Source: Spirosoma rhododendri (lineage in GTDB: Bacteria; Bacteroidota; Bacteroidia; Cytophagales; Spirosomataceae). Taken from it: a stretch of 64,000 nucleotides of DNA. Of this stretch, positions 17,760 to 27,211 are shown piece after piece. The notes below the pieces were generated by a model. The model had not been told where the DNA came from and made no database searches. It saw only the letters and a list, made by a program, of their open reading frames with translations. Position 1 is the stretch's first letter, and the number at the start of each line of letters is the position of its first letter. Location of the stretch: assembly GCF_012849055.1 (NCBI RefSeq), contig NZ_CP051677.1:2867001-2931000 (forward strand), in the 5' to 3' direction. The position numbers and the translations under genes were made by a program.

Positions 17760-17819
17760 TCAGTTTTCAGTGGATGCGCAGGGATGAGACCGTCAACTGA
17801 AAACTGAATACCGTAAACC
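17735..17819. repeat. Heptamer-repeat hairpin reaching into the wzm 5' coding end
   Basis: The left arm is made of heptamers TTTATGG, TTTTCGG, TTTTCAG, CATTCAG, TTTTCAG and the right arm (about 17796-17819) is their imperfect reverse complement. Part of the left arm lies inside the predicted wzm coding sequence and contains its ATG, so the repeat also supplies codons. Confidence 0.75.
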
Positions 17820-17823
17820 TCCT

Positions 17824-18942
17824 CTATTGCCCCTGCATGATGGAGCGATAGGTTTCCCGCAAAAATATGACAATAAGCGCCAGTATCAATCCCAGTGCAA
17901 TACCGATTTGCATGCCGACGGGCGTGATAACCTCCCGGTAAAGAGGCAGCGTAACCGGTTCGATGATCGTAAACAGGGGGGCTTCCCGGATCAGCGACAG
18001 ACGCATGTTCTCGGCGTTTTGCAGCGCCTGGTAATAAATCGTTGTCAGGAAGGTCGAGTTTCGGGTCAGCTTGTTTTGCATCATCTGCCCCTGCGCCACC
18101 ACCATCTGCTGGTTCTGATCCATGTACTGGGCCAGCCGCCGTTCGGTACCGCTCATCAGCCCGGCAATCGAGTCGGCACGGGCGGTCAGCAGGTCGTACA
18201 TTTCACGTGTCTTCTTCGTCTGCTTGCTCCGGTAATCTTCCTCGATGGTTTCGAGGTGATGCTCGATAAAACTGGCCGCCAGCATTTCGTCTTCCATGCC
18301 GCAGCGTAGTTCCATGAACGACGATTTCCGCTCGGGCTGCACCACGCCAATTTCCGCTTTCATGCGGCCATAAATCTGCGACATCGCGATCCGCTCCAGC
18401 TTCGTGTATTCGCTGGGCTTTTTAGCGCGGGGAAACGAGAAGGCGCGCAGGGTGTCGCTCTTTTCCCACTCCTTGTCGCGAATGCCGCTGTGCCGGATGT
18501 AATAGTTGACAAGCAGGGTGTCGACACCGTTGATTTTAACGGTCTTCATTAACGTCTTCTCGACAACCGGGCGCGATTTAGCGTAGACCAGGAAGTTTTC
18601 GCCGACGAAAATATTAGCGTCGGGGGCTCCCTGACCAATACCAAAGGCACCTGCCAGCGCGCCCAGCTCACCACCGAACGAACTGGAACTACCACCACCG
18701 CCGAGGTTGAAGGTCATCGTGGCGGTGTAGACGGGAGCTTTCTGGTTGAACTGATCGTAGATAAACCCGATAGTGGCACCAATACCGATCAACGCGACCA
18801 GCAGCAGCCAGTTTCGGCGGACGACATCCTTGAGCCGGAACAGGCGGAGAACGACCGATTTGGGCGAAATCTGATCCGGGGGCAGCGGGCGGGTAACCAT
18901 GCCGTTTGGATCGTTGGCCGGGGTTAAATTAGTTGGTATCAT
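17824..18942 (-). CDS. Wzz-like chain-length determinant / polysaccharide co-polymerase
   Basis: The 372-residue protein has the Wzz topology: a membrane helix near residues 44-62 (WLLLVALIGIGATIGFIYD), a long periplasmic part with predicted helices, and a second membrane helix near 338-362 (GIALGLILALIVIFL) with a short cytoplasmic tail and no tyrosine kinase domain. A Gly/Ser-rich loop with GGGGSSSSFGG follows the first helix. It stands 13 bases after the export-protein gene. In this context it probably sets chain length or bridges the inner-membrane exporter to the outer-membrane channel. Coexistence with an ABC exporter is unusual for classical Wzz, so the bridging role may be more likely. 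Confidence 0.82.
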   Translation of the reverse strand: MIPTNLTPANDPNGMVTRPLPPDQISPKSVVLRLFRLKDVVRRNWLLLVALIGIGATIGFIYDQFNQKAPVYTATMTFNLGGGGSSSSFGGELGALAGAFGIGQGAPDANIFVGENFLVYAKSRPVVEKTLMKTVKINGVDTLLVNYYIRHSGIRDKEWEKSDTLRAFSFPRAKKPSEYTKLERIAMSQIYGRMKAEIGVVQPERKSSFMELRCGMEDEMLAASFIEHHLETIEEDYRSKQTKKTREMYDLLTARADSIAGLMSGTERRLAQYMDQNQQMVVAQGQMMQNKLTRNSTFLTTIYYQALQNAENMRLSLIREAPLFTIIEPVTLPLYREVITPVGMQIGIALGLILALIVIFLRETYRSIMQGQ

Positions 18943-18955
18943 GTGAAAAGAGACC

Positions 18956-21574
18956 TTAGCGATTTACGGTTGCACTCAGGGCAATAACCAGCCCAATCAC
19001 CGATAGCAGCGACGAAATCGTACCCGCCGTAGTGCTCAGCAGTTGCTGGGGTGTAAGCGGATTCGACGTTTTGCGCGGTACAACCACTTCCGAGCCTGGC
19101 TCGACGCGGGGGTACACGTTGAAGAACATGAACCGGCGTGTCCGGTCGACTGAGCCGTTGGCGTACACGACGAACGCCCGCTTGCGCTGCGACCGCTCCG
19201 TGAAGCCGCCGGCATTGGCAATGTAGTCCTGGAACGTCTGGCCAGAGCGGTATTTTACCGTGTTGGGCAGCAGCACTTCGCCATCGACCCGTACCGTTTC
19301 CAGCACTTTCGGAATCCGCAGAATATCGCCTTCCTGTACCAGAATATCTTCCGACGAGCCCGGGCGATCGATGATGCGCTTCAGGTTGATACCAATTGAT
19401 TCGGGCCGCTCGGCCGATGGTGCCTGCACCTGCACTACCGATTTACGATCGATGTCCGACAGTTCCGTGATCGATTGCTGCTGCCGGGCCAGTTCGTCGG
19501 GGCTCAGCCGTACCTGCCGCACCAGCGTTGCGCCTTCGACGTATGCCTGTGGCGTCAGACCACCAGCCAGTTGAATCAGGTCCGAGATTTTCTGGTCTTT
19601 GCGCAGAATGGCGTACGAGCCCGGCAGAATTACTTCACCCTGCACCGCTGCGTAGGTCTGCACGAGGTAGTTGGGCGAACGCCGGATGATGATCTGATCG
19701 TAAGGCTCCAGCAAAAATCGGTTCTGATCGTTGGAAATCGACAGGTCACGGTTGACATTGAAGCGGAAAATATCGGCGACAGAGGCAGATGCTGATTTTG
19801 GGTCGACATCTTTCTTGCGCCGAACAACCTCTACCTGCGAAGCCGCTGCCGACTCCTTGAGGCCACCCGCCCGAATCAGGGCGTCGTCGAGGGTCATGTT
19901 TGCCATGAACGCCATCTCAGCGGGTTTGTTCACTTCGCCCTGTACGGTGATGTTAGCCTGTTCAGCCAGGTCAAACCGCGACGGGATGATGACCTGATCT
20001 TCGCGTTGAAGCGTTACATCGGGGTCGGTGCCAGCCAACACGTTTGCCAGATTGACGGTGATGTTTTCGATCGCCAGATCTTCGCGGGTACGGATAATCG
20101 TGACACGGCCCGTGAAGGCGTCGCCTTTCAGATTTTCCGCCGACGCGATCAGTTGCTTCAGCGTTTTGTTGTCGTCCAGTGAGTACTGACCGGGGCGGTA
20201 CACAGCCCCTTCGATCGTTACCTGATTCTCGAACCGGTCCAGCAGTTGCTCAACCGTGACCAGGTCACCGTCCTGCATCGTAAAAGCCTTGAATTCCGGG
20301 GCCGTTACGTCGATGATTTTGCGCTCCCGATCGGTCAGGCGCTGTACTTTGATTCGGCCCTTGTAGGAATTGGCCGCAAACCCACCCGCGTAGAACAGCA
20401 GCCGGTCGAGGGTTTCGCCGGGCAGCATTTCGAAGATATTGTTGCGCTTTACCGTTCCCTGAATCTCGACCCGTTCGATGTACGGTTCAAACCGGATGTT
20501 GTCGTTGTCCTGAAGCCGCAGGTCGTTGCGTTGGGTACCATTGAGCAGGTAATCGTACAGGTCGAGCGTAGCCGCGACCCGGTTATTACGAATCAGCTGC
20601 ACGCGCCGGAACGAACCCAGTTCGCTCGGGCCACCCGCCTGATAGACGGCATTCATAACCGTCGACAGCGACGACATCGTGTAAGTGCCCGGCCGGATAG
20701 CATCGCCCGTTACCGTTACGCGGATGCTGCGGATACTACCCAGCGACACTTCCAGAAAGGTATTCTGCGGGCCATACGACGACGTCTTCAACCCAACAAA
20801 CTTGGTTGCCAGCCGCCCGACCATCCGGGCTTTAGCCTGTTCGATCGTCAGTCCCGATATGAAAACGGGGCCGATACCGGTGGCCTGCTTGAAATATACG
20901 TACCCTTCGGGCGATACCCGTTGGGTGAAATCAGCTTCCGAATAGCCGTATAACTGAATGTTGAGCTGGTCATTCGGCCCGACGATGTAGTTACGGGGCG
21001 TCGCCATCGTCAGGTTCGGCTGAAACGTCGTCGCCATGTTCGGGTCGCTGAAGATCGAACTGCCAAAGAGTTTCCGGCGAATCTCGTTGCGCTCCCGGTT
21101 CCGGGCCGCATCGTAGCCGTTTTCGATTATCTCCTGCTGCGTCACGACCCCGTTGGTATCGGCCTGCGTGTTGGCACCAAGCTGGGCTGGTACTTCGCCA
21201 TTAACAGTACGGCCGTCCTGCGCGGTCGTGGCTCCGTTCTGGTTAGACGTCTGGGCATTAGTGCGGCCCGTTGGTACGTTGGTGCCGGGTGTCTGCCCGC
21301 CCGCCCGCTGAATCTGCTGGCGAACGGCTGGTGGCAGTGAATTGGGGTTGACCCCGGCGGGCAACGTTACGTTACCACTGGCGGGAGCGGTCGTCCCACT
21401 TCCCGACGATGAGCCGCTGCCGGTCGCGCCGGGTGTCACCTGCGCGTTGCTGGTCAGCCCGGTAAGCAGGCCTCCCATCAGTACTAATGCCGGTAACAAA
21501 CGGGGGCGAAACGAGGCTGTGGCGGGAGAAAAAAAGTTTGCCGGGAAGATGATGGAATCTCGCGTTTTTTGCAT
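18956..21574 (-). CDS. Multi-SLBB outer-membrane polysaccharide export protein (Wza-like)
   Basis: I prefer the ATG at 21572-21574 (MQKTRDSIIF), which places a signal peptide with core LLPALVLMGGLLTGLTSNAQ near the start; an ATG at 21656-21658 adds 28 residues without signal character. The mature protein has a low-complexity Gly/Ser/Thr/Gln stretch, a poly-export domain beginning NYIVGPNDQLNIQLYG, then six SLBB-like repeats headed VTVTGDAIRPG, VEIQGTVKRN, VTIEGAVYRPG, ITVQGEVNKPA, AAVQGEVILPG and VRVDGEVLLPN. A hydrophobic segment closes the C-terminus. Wza has two to three SLBB units, so six make a much longer periplasmic tube. It heads the polysaccharide operon. Confidence 0.88.
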   Translation of the reverse strand: MQKTRDSIIFPANFFSPATASFRPRLLPALVLMGGLLTGLTSNAQVTPGATGSGSSSGSGTTAPASGNVTLPAGVNPNSLPPAVRQQIQRAGGQTPGTNVPTGRTNAQTSNQNGATTAQDGRTVNGEVPAQLGANTQADTNGVVTQQEIIENGYDAARNRERNEIRRKLFGSSIFSDPNMATTFQPNLTMATPRNYIVGPNDQLNIQLYGYSEADFTQRVSPEGYVYFKQATGIGPVFISGLTIEQAKARMVGRLATKFVGLKTSSYGPQNTFLEVSLGSIRSIRVTVTGDAIRPGTYTMSSLSTVMNAVYQAGGPSELGSFRRVQLIRNNRVAATLDLYDYLLNGTQRNDLRLQDNDNIRFEPYIERVEIQGTVKRNNIFEMLPGETLDRLLFYAGGFAANSYKGRIKVQRLTDRERKIIDVTAPEFKAFTMQDGDLVTVEQLLDRFENQVTIEGAVYRPGQYSLDDNKTLKQLIASAENLKGDAFTGRVTIIRTREDLAIENITVNLANVLAGTDPDVTLQREDQVIIPSRFDLAEQANITVQGEVNKPAEMAFMANMTLDDALIRAGGLKESAAASQVEVVRRKKDVDPKSASASVADIFRFNVNRDLSISNDQNRFLLEPYDQIIIRRSPNYLVQTYAAVQGEVILPGSYAILRKDQKISDLIQLAGGLTPQAYVEGATLVRQVRLSPDELARQQQSITELSDIDRKSVVQVQAPSAERPESIGINLKRIIDRPGSSEDILVQEGDILRIPKVLETVRVDGEVLLPNTVKYRSGQTFQDYIANAGGFTERSQRKRAFVVYANGSVDRTRRFMFFNVYPRVEPGSEVVVPRKTSNPLTPQQLLSTTAGTISSLLSVIGLVIALSATVNR

Positions 21575-21775
21575 ATTTTTAAGATGCCGAAAGCAGGTTG
21601 TCCTGAATGCAAAACACCCTGTTTCTAACGACACAGTTGAACGCTTAGTACGTTTCATAGTTTGGTCGGCAAAGTAAACGAACTTTTGTTGGATTGTAAA
21701 TGATTTCTTAAGCTACGGACCGCCCGTCTGACTCATTCTTAGGGTATGACTTTTCCAATGTTGAGCGAAATAACG

Positions 21776-21804
21776 TTTGTGATTCCAGCGGTACAATAGT
21801 TTTA
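21776..21804 (+). promoter_or_regulatory. Probable promoter of parE
   Basis: TTTG at 21776-21779 and TAGTTTTA at 21797-21804 are separated by 17 bases, close to the Bacteroidota consensus TTTG-N19-21-TAnnTTTG. The parE ATG follows 20 bases downstream of the second box. Confidence 0.5.
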
Positions 21805-21824
21805 CTACTACAAATATAGTTGAA

Positions 21825-23725
21825 ATGACTGAAACGGCAAATCAGCCCGTGCAATACAACGAAGACAGTATTCGCTCGCTCGATTGGCGTGAGCACATCC
21901 GGCTCCGTCCGGGCATGTATATCGGCAAGCTGGGCGACGGTTCGGCTGCTGACGACGGTATATACGTGTTGCTCAAAGAAACCGTCGACAACTGCATCGA
22001 TGAGTACGTAATGGGCTTCGGTAAAACCATTGATATTCGCGTTAGTGACCACCGCGTCGACGTGCGCGACTACGGCCGGGGTATTCCGCTTGGTAAGGTT
22101 GTCGAGGTTGTATCGAAAATTAATACCGGAGGTAAGTACGATTCGGGGCTTTTCAAAAATCGGTTGGGCTGAACGGTGTCGGTACGAAGGCCGTCAATGC
22201 GCTGTCTACCTATTTCCGGGTGCAGGCCTTCCGGGACGGGCGTACGGTCTGGGCCGAGTTTAAGCGGGGCGAGCTGGTACAGCAGGGCGATGAGATGACC
22301 AGCGAACGAAACGGTACGCTGATCTCCTTCGAGCCCGACGATACGGTGTTCAAAAACTTCCATTTCATTCCGCAGTACCTGGAAAACATGGTCTGGAATT
22401 ACTGCTACCTGAACGCCGGACTAACCATCTCGTTCAACAAGCAGAAATACGTTTCGCAAAACGGCTTGCTCGACCTGCTGCGCGACAAGACCAAGAAAGA
22501 CGAAGAATCGTTGCGGTACCCGATCATTCACCTGAAGGGTAATGATTTGGAGATTGCCATGACCCACGGTAATGCTTACGGCGAAGAATATTACTCGTTT
22601 GTGAACGGGCAATACACAACGCAGGGCGGTACACATTTGCAGGCCCTGCGCGAAGCGATCGTTGACACGGTTCGGAAACACTTCGACAAAAACTACGACG
22701 TCGCCGACGTTCGATCCAGCATCATCGCGGCTGTTAGTATCCGGGTGCAGGAGCCGGTGTTCGAGTCGCAGACCAAGACCAAGCTGGGTTCTATTAATAT
22801 GTCGCCGGAGCCGAATGCGCAGTCGGTCAACTCATTTGTAAAAGATTTTGTCAAAGAGCGGCTGGACAATTTCCTGCACATGAACCCCACCGTGCGCGAT
22901 GCGCTGCGGAAGCGAATCGAGCAGTCGGAGCGGGAGCGCAAGGAACTGGCCGGTATCAAGAAACTGGCCAACGATCGTGCCAAGAAGGCAAGTCTGCACA
23001 ACAAAAAACTGCGCGACTGCCGCAACCACCTGCCCGACGCTAAGGCTGAAGACCGCTACCAGTCGACGCTGTTCATCACCGAAGGCGACTCGGCCAGTGG
23101 GTCTATTACCAAATCAAGAAATGTGCAGACGCAGGCCGTATTCAGTCTGCGCGGTAAACCCCTGAACTGCTTTGGCCTGACCAAAAAGGTCGTGTACGAA
23201 AACGAAGAGTTCAACCTCCTACAACACGCGCTCGACATCGAAGACGGGCTGGAAGGGCTGCGTTACAACCGCATTGTAATCGCCACTGACGCCGACGTCG
23301 ACGGGATGCACATCCGGTTGCTGATGCTGACGTTCTTCCTGCAATTCTTCCCGGATCTGGTGCGGAATGGGCATCTGTATATCCTCGAAACACCGCTGTT
23401 CCGCGTACGTAACCCACGTAACCACAAGGAAACGACTTACTGCTATTCGGAAGAGGAAAAGCAAAAGGCGATCGATAAACTGACGAAGGGCGGCAAGAAA
23501 GTCGAGATTACCCGATTCAAAGGGCTGGGCGAGATTTCGCCGGAAGAGTTCGGCTTGTTTATCGGCGAAGACATGCGTCTGGAGCCGGTTATCGTGGAGC
23601 AGGAAACGTCGGTTGCCAAACTGCTCAGTTACTACATGGGTAAGAACACGCCCGATCGGCAACGCTTTATTATCGATAATCTGCGGGTAGAGAAAGACGT
23701 AGACGAGGCCGCACTGGCCGGATAG
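21825..23725 (+). CDS. parE: DNA topoisomerase IV subunit B, interrupted by a one-base frameshift
   Basis: The two open parts join into one GHKL/TOPRIM protein of about 633 residues if one A is added to the A5 run at 22155-22159, restoring [19 protein letters not shown], the ATP lid. Before the break are [13 protein letters not shown] and the Mg/ATP residues in DNCIDEY and DYGRGIP. After it are the TOPRIM motifs EGDSASGS and DADVDGMH. The sequence matches Bacteroidota ParE more closely than GyrB ([20 protein letters not shown]). The enzyme decatenates chromosomes with ParC and is essential, so the frameshift, which would abolish ATPase closure, is most likely a homopolymer sequencing error. 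parC is not in the window. Confidence 0.9.
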
Positions 23726-23751
23726 GTACTGGTTCAATTCCAAAAAATGGG

Positions 23752-23791
23752 TTCCCGGTGGCATCGACTGACGATGTCACCGGGAATTTTT
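23752..23791 (+). terminator. Rho-independent terminator after parE
   Basis: A stem TTCCCGGTG/CACCGGGAA with an inner CATCG/CGATG stem is followed by a T5 tract at 23787-23791. Confidence 0.85.
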
Positions 23792-24023
23792 ATTTATATG
23801 GACTATATAACTGATAGACAATTCATTGGGTCGAATAGTACTGTGACCTTACAGCGGAAAAATCAAATTGGTTGTCGGATTAGTAAAATAGGTGTATCGA
23901 AATTTTATATATGAAAAAGTTCGTCTATTGAAATTTATACAGAATATTATTCTGATATGTTGGTCGATCATTACTTTTGAAGCTTGATTAAAGAAAAATT
24001 AAAACACTTTATTGGCTAACTCT
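23792..24023. other. AT-rich intergenic leader before susC
   Basis: After the parE terminator this stretch holds no reading frame I can support. It is strongly AT-rich compared with both neighbours and contains a candidate -7 box TACTTTTG at 23972-23979, which fits the promoter of the susCD pair. A matching -33 TTTG at the expected distance is not visible, so an activator (for example an ECF sigma/anti-sigma pair or SusR type regulator) may be needed. Confidence 0.5.
23972..23979 (+). promoter_or_regulatory. Candidate -7 box of the susC promoter
   Basis: TACTTTTG matches TAnnTTTG exactly and lies 44 bases before the susC ATG at 24024. No clear -33 box was found. Confidence 0.5.
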
Positions 24024-27000
24024 ATGAGAAAAGTTCTATTACTAAGCTGGTTACTGACGGTTGTTTTGTGGTTGCCCGGCTGGGCGCAGAGCAACGTCAT
24101 TAGCGGCCGGGTCACTGCCGCCGACGACGGGTCCGGGCTACCGGGCGTGAGTGTACAGGTAAAAGGAACAACGCGCGGCACAACAACCGACGCGGAAGGT
24201 AATTACCGAATCAACGCGGCATCGGGATCGCGGCTGGTGTTTAGCTTCATCGGCTATACCTCGCAGGAAATAGCGGTTGGCAACCAGACAGTACTGCCGG
24301 TAAAACTGGAATCAAGTGCGACTGAATTAGCCGAAGTTGTCGTGCCGTTTGGCGTGGCTAAGCGGGCAAACTTTACCGGTTCGGCCGGTACAATCAACGC
24401 GGCTAACATCAGTGCCCGGCCCATCACCAACGTCGGACAGGCATTGTCTGGAGCGGTGCCGGGGGTGCAAACGACGGCCGGTAGTGGGCAGCCTGGAACG
24501 GCCCCCGAGATTCGGATTCGGGGTTTTGGCTCTATCTCGTCGGGTAACGACCCGCTGTACGTGGTCGACGGTGTTCCGTATTCGGGTAGCATCGCCAACA
24601 TCAGCCCTAACGACATCGAGAACATCTCGGTACTGAAAGATGCCGCGTCGACGGCCTTGTACGGGTCGCGGGCGGCCAATGGCGTGGTTGTAATCACGAC
24701 TAAAAAGGGTACCAAAGACCGGAGTTCGATCAACCTGCGGTACACGAAAGGATTTAGTACGCGGGGTTTGCCTGAGTACGACCGCGTGGGCCCTGCGGAA
24801 TACTACCCGCTGATGTGGGAAATGTACCGCAACAGCATCGCTTACCGGGCTACAAACCCTGTAGCCCTAGCAACGGCGAATCAGGATGCATCGAATCGGC
24901 TGGTGAGCCTGACCGGGTACAATGTATATAACGTACCGGATGCCCAGCTTGTTGATGTGAACGGCCAACTGAACCCCAACGCGCAACTGCTGTATTCGCC
25001 GGATGACCTGAATTGGGAAAAGCCGCTGATGCGGCAGGGTAACCGCGACGAACTGAACGTAAGCTTCGCCGGGGGACATGAAAAGTCCGACTACTTCATT
25101 TCGCTGTCATACCTGAACGATAAGGCGTATATCCTCCGCTCGGATTACGATCGCTTTACGGGCCGGATGAACATCAATTCGCAGATGAAATCATGGCTGC
25201 GGACGGGCGCGAATCTGGCCGTTACGCTTACCAAATCGAATCAGGCGGATGCGGATGGCAGTACGTCTTTCGTCAACCCATTCTACTTTTCGCGGAACAT
25301 CGGTCCGATCTATCCCGTCTACGCCTACGATCCGAAGAATCCGGGTACGTTCCTGACGGATGCCAACGGCGACCGGATTTATGATCTGGGTAACCTGACA
25401 TCGTTGGGCTTACCAGCCCGCCCGGCATTCGCGGGTCGGCATTCGCTGGCAGAGACGGTGCTGAACCAGAACTATTTCCGGCGTAACGTACTCAGCGCGC
25501 GTGGCTTTGTCGAAATATCGTTTCTGAAGGATTTCCGCTTTACGACCAACGTTGGTACCGACATTACGAACACCAACTCGTACACCTTCGGCAATACGCT
25601 GGTGGGTGATGGTGCTCCGGCGGGTCGGGCTACGCACGAGTTTCAGAACATTGCCAGCTATAACCTGAACCAATTGCTCAACTACGGGCATTCGTTTGGT
25701 CGGCACAATATCGAAGTGCTGGCGGGGCACGAAAACTTTCAGGTCGGCGACAACTACCTGACTGGCTCGCGCTCGCAGCAGATTCTGGACGGCAACTACG
25801 AACTCATCAACTTCACAACCACGACTAACCTGTCGTCGGTAGCGAACGTGCGCCGGGTTGAGGGCTTTCTCTCGCGTTTCAACTACGACTACGATCAGCG
25901 GTATTTTCTGTCGGCATCGGTTCGGCGCGACGGGTCGAGTAAGTTCTCGCGGGCTACGCGCTGGGGTAACTTTTACTCGATCAGCGGAGCATGGCGGCTG
26001 GATCAGGAGGATTTTGTACGGTCGATACCAAACCTTAACCTGCTCAAACTGCGGACGTCGTATGGGCAGACGGGTAACGACGGCGGGGGCAACACCGCCG
26101 GGAACGCTGCGATCAGCTACTACGCCTGGCAACCGCTGTACAACCTAAACTCGAACAACGCATCGGAAGCGGGTATCATACAAGCAAGTCTGGGGAATGC
26201 CGGGCTGGAATGGGAGTCTAGCAACGCCTTCGACGTCGGCCTGGAGTTTGGTTTGTTCAACAACCGGGTGAGTGGTACGATTGAATACTTCGACCGCCGG
26301 TCATCGAACCTGATTTTCGACGTGCCGCTGCCGCTATCGGCGGGTATCTCGACGGTTACGCGCAACATCGGTACGATGTATAACCGGGGTGTTGAGATAG
26401 AGCTGGGGCTGGAGCCGGTTCGGACGAAAGACTTTACCTGGCGTATCGACCTGAACGCTACGAGCATTCGGAATCGCATCACGAAAATGCCGGACGAAAA
26501 CCCGGAAATTATCGACGGTACGAAAAAGCTGGCCGTCGGCCGGTCGATCTATGATTACTGGCTGCGTGAATACGTAGGGGTAAACCCGGCCAATGGGGAT
26601 GCGCAGTATCGGGCGGTTAACTACGTAGCGGCCAATTCGCGAATTACGGAATCGGGAGACACGCTGACGTCGAGTGTCAACAATGCCCGTTACCGGTATG
26701 CGGGTACGTCGATTCCGGCAATGTCGGGTGGTATCACCAACACGGTCCGCTACAAAGGGTTGTCGTTGTCGGTGCTGGCGGTTTACCAGCTGGGCGGCAA
26801 AACCTACGATGGTGCCTATGCTTCGCTGATGAGCGTCGGAGGCTATGGCAATGCCAAGCACGTCGACATCCTGAACCGCTGGCGTAACCCCGGCGACGTA
26901 ACCAACGTGCCGCGTATGGATGCGGCCCGTACCTCGGACTTCGATGCTGGTTCGGACCGATGGCTGATCGATGCCAGCTACTTCAACGTCCGCAACGTAA

Positions 27001-27197
27001 CGCTTTCGTACGCGATTCCTAATGTGCTGGCCCGCAAGGCATTCCTGCAAAACGCGCAGGTGTACGTAAGCGGTGAAAACCTGCTGATTCTGTCGCGCCG
27101 GAAAGGCATGAACGTACAGCAGAACTTCAGCGGGGTTACCAGCAACGCATTTAGCCCGGCAAGAAGCATCGTACTGGGCGTCAACTTCACGCTATAA
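24024..27197 (+). CDS. susC: SusC/RagA-type TonB-dependent outer-membrane transporter
   Basis: The ATG at 24024 directly precedes a signal peptide (MRKVLLLSWLLTVVLWLPGW AQ); a TTG 12 bases upstream is less likely. The 1057-residue protein then has a carboxypeptidase-D-like domain (GRVTAADDGSGLPGVSV, about 25-100), a TonB plug with the SusC-specific RIRGFGS and DPLYVVDGVPY, the segment VLKDAASTALYGSRAANGV, and a long beta barrel ending in the aromatic-type VNFTL. It forms a lidded importer with the SusD lipoprotein 14 bases downstream. No glycoside hydrolase is adjacent and no anti-sigma partner is visible, so the substrate (glycan, peptide or other oligomer) stays open. Confidence 0.95.
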   Translation: MRKVLLLSWLLTVVLWLPGWAQSNVISGRVTAADDGSGLPGVSVQVKGTTRGTTTDAEGNYRINAASGSRLVFSFIGYTSQEIAVGNQTVLPVKLESSATELAEVVVPFGVAKRANFTGSAGTINAANISARPITNVGQALSGAVPGVQTTAGSGQPGTAPEIRIRGFGSISSGNDPLYVVDGVPYSGSIANISPNDIENISVLKDAASTALYGSRAANGVVVITTKKGTKDRSSINLRYTKGFSTRGLPEYDRVGPAEYYPLMWEMYRNSIAYRATNPVALATANQDASNRLVSLTGYNVYNVPDAQLVDVNGQLNPNAQLLYSPDDLNWEKPLMRQGNRDELNVSFAGGHEKSDYFISLSYLNDKAYILRSDYDRFTGRMNINSQMKSWLRTGANLAVTLTKSNQADADGSTSFVNPFYFSRNIGPIYPVYAYDPKNPGTFLTDANGDRIYDLGNLTSLGLPARPAFAGRHSLAETVLNQNYFRRNVLSARGFVEISFLKDFRFTTNVGTDITNTNSYTFGNTLVGDGAPAGRATHEFQNIASYNLNQLLNYGHSFGRHNIEVLAGHENFQVGDNYLTGSRSQQILDGNYELINFTTTTNLSSVANVRRVEGFLSRFNYDYDQRYFLSASVRRDGSSKFSRATRWGNFYSISGAWRLDQEDFVRSIPNLNLLKLRTSYGQTGNDGGGNTAGNAAISYYAWQPLYNLNSNNASEAGIIQASLGNAGLEWESSNAFDVGLEFGLFNNRVSGTIEYFDRRSSNLIFDVPLPLSAGISTVTRNIGTMYNRGVEIELGLEPVRTKDFTWRIDLNATSIRNRITKMPDENPEIIDGTKKLAVGRSIYDYWLREYVGVNPANGDAQYRAVNYVAANSRITESGDTLTSSVNNARYRYAGTSIPAMSGGITNTVRYKGLSLSVLAVYQLGGKTYDGAYASLMSVGGYGNAKHVDILNRWRNPGDVTNVPRMDAARTSDFDAGSDRWLIDASYFNVRNVTLSYAIPNVLARKAFLQNAQVYVSGENLLILSRRKGMNVQQNFSGVTSNAFSPARSIVLGVNFTL

Positions 27198-27211
27198 GCC
27201 GTCAACAACTC

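Noticed and set aside
22150-22165. Programmed -1 frameshifting in parE
   Set aside because: The site (C then five A then T) is not a standard X-XXY-YYZ slippery heptamer, and two other genes show the same homopolymer loss.
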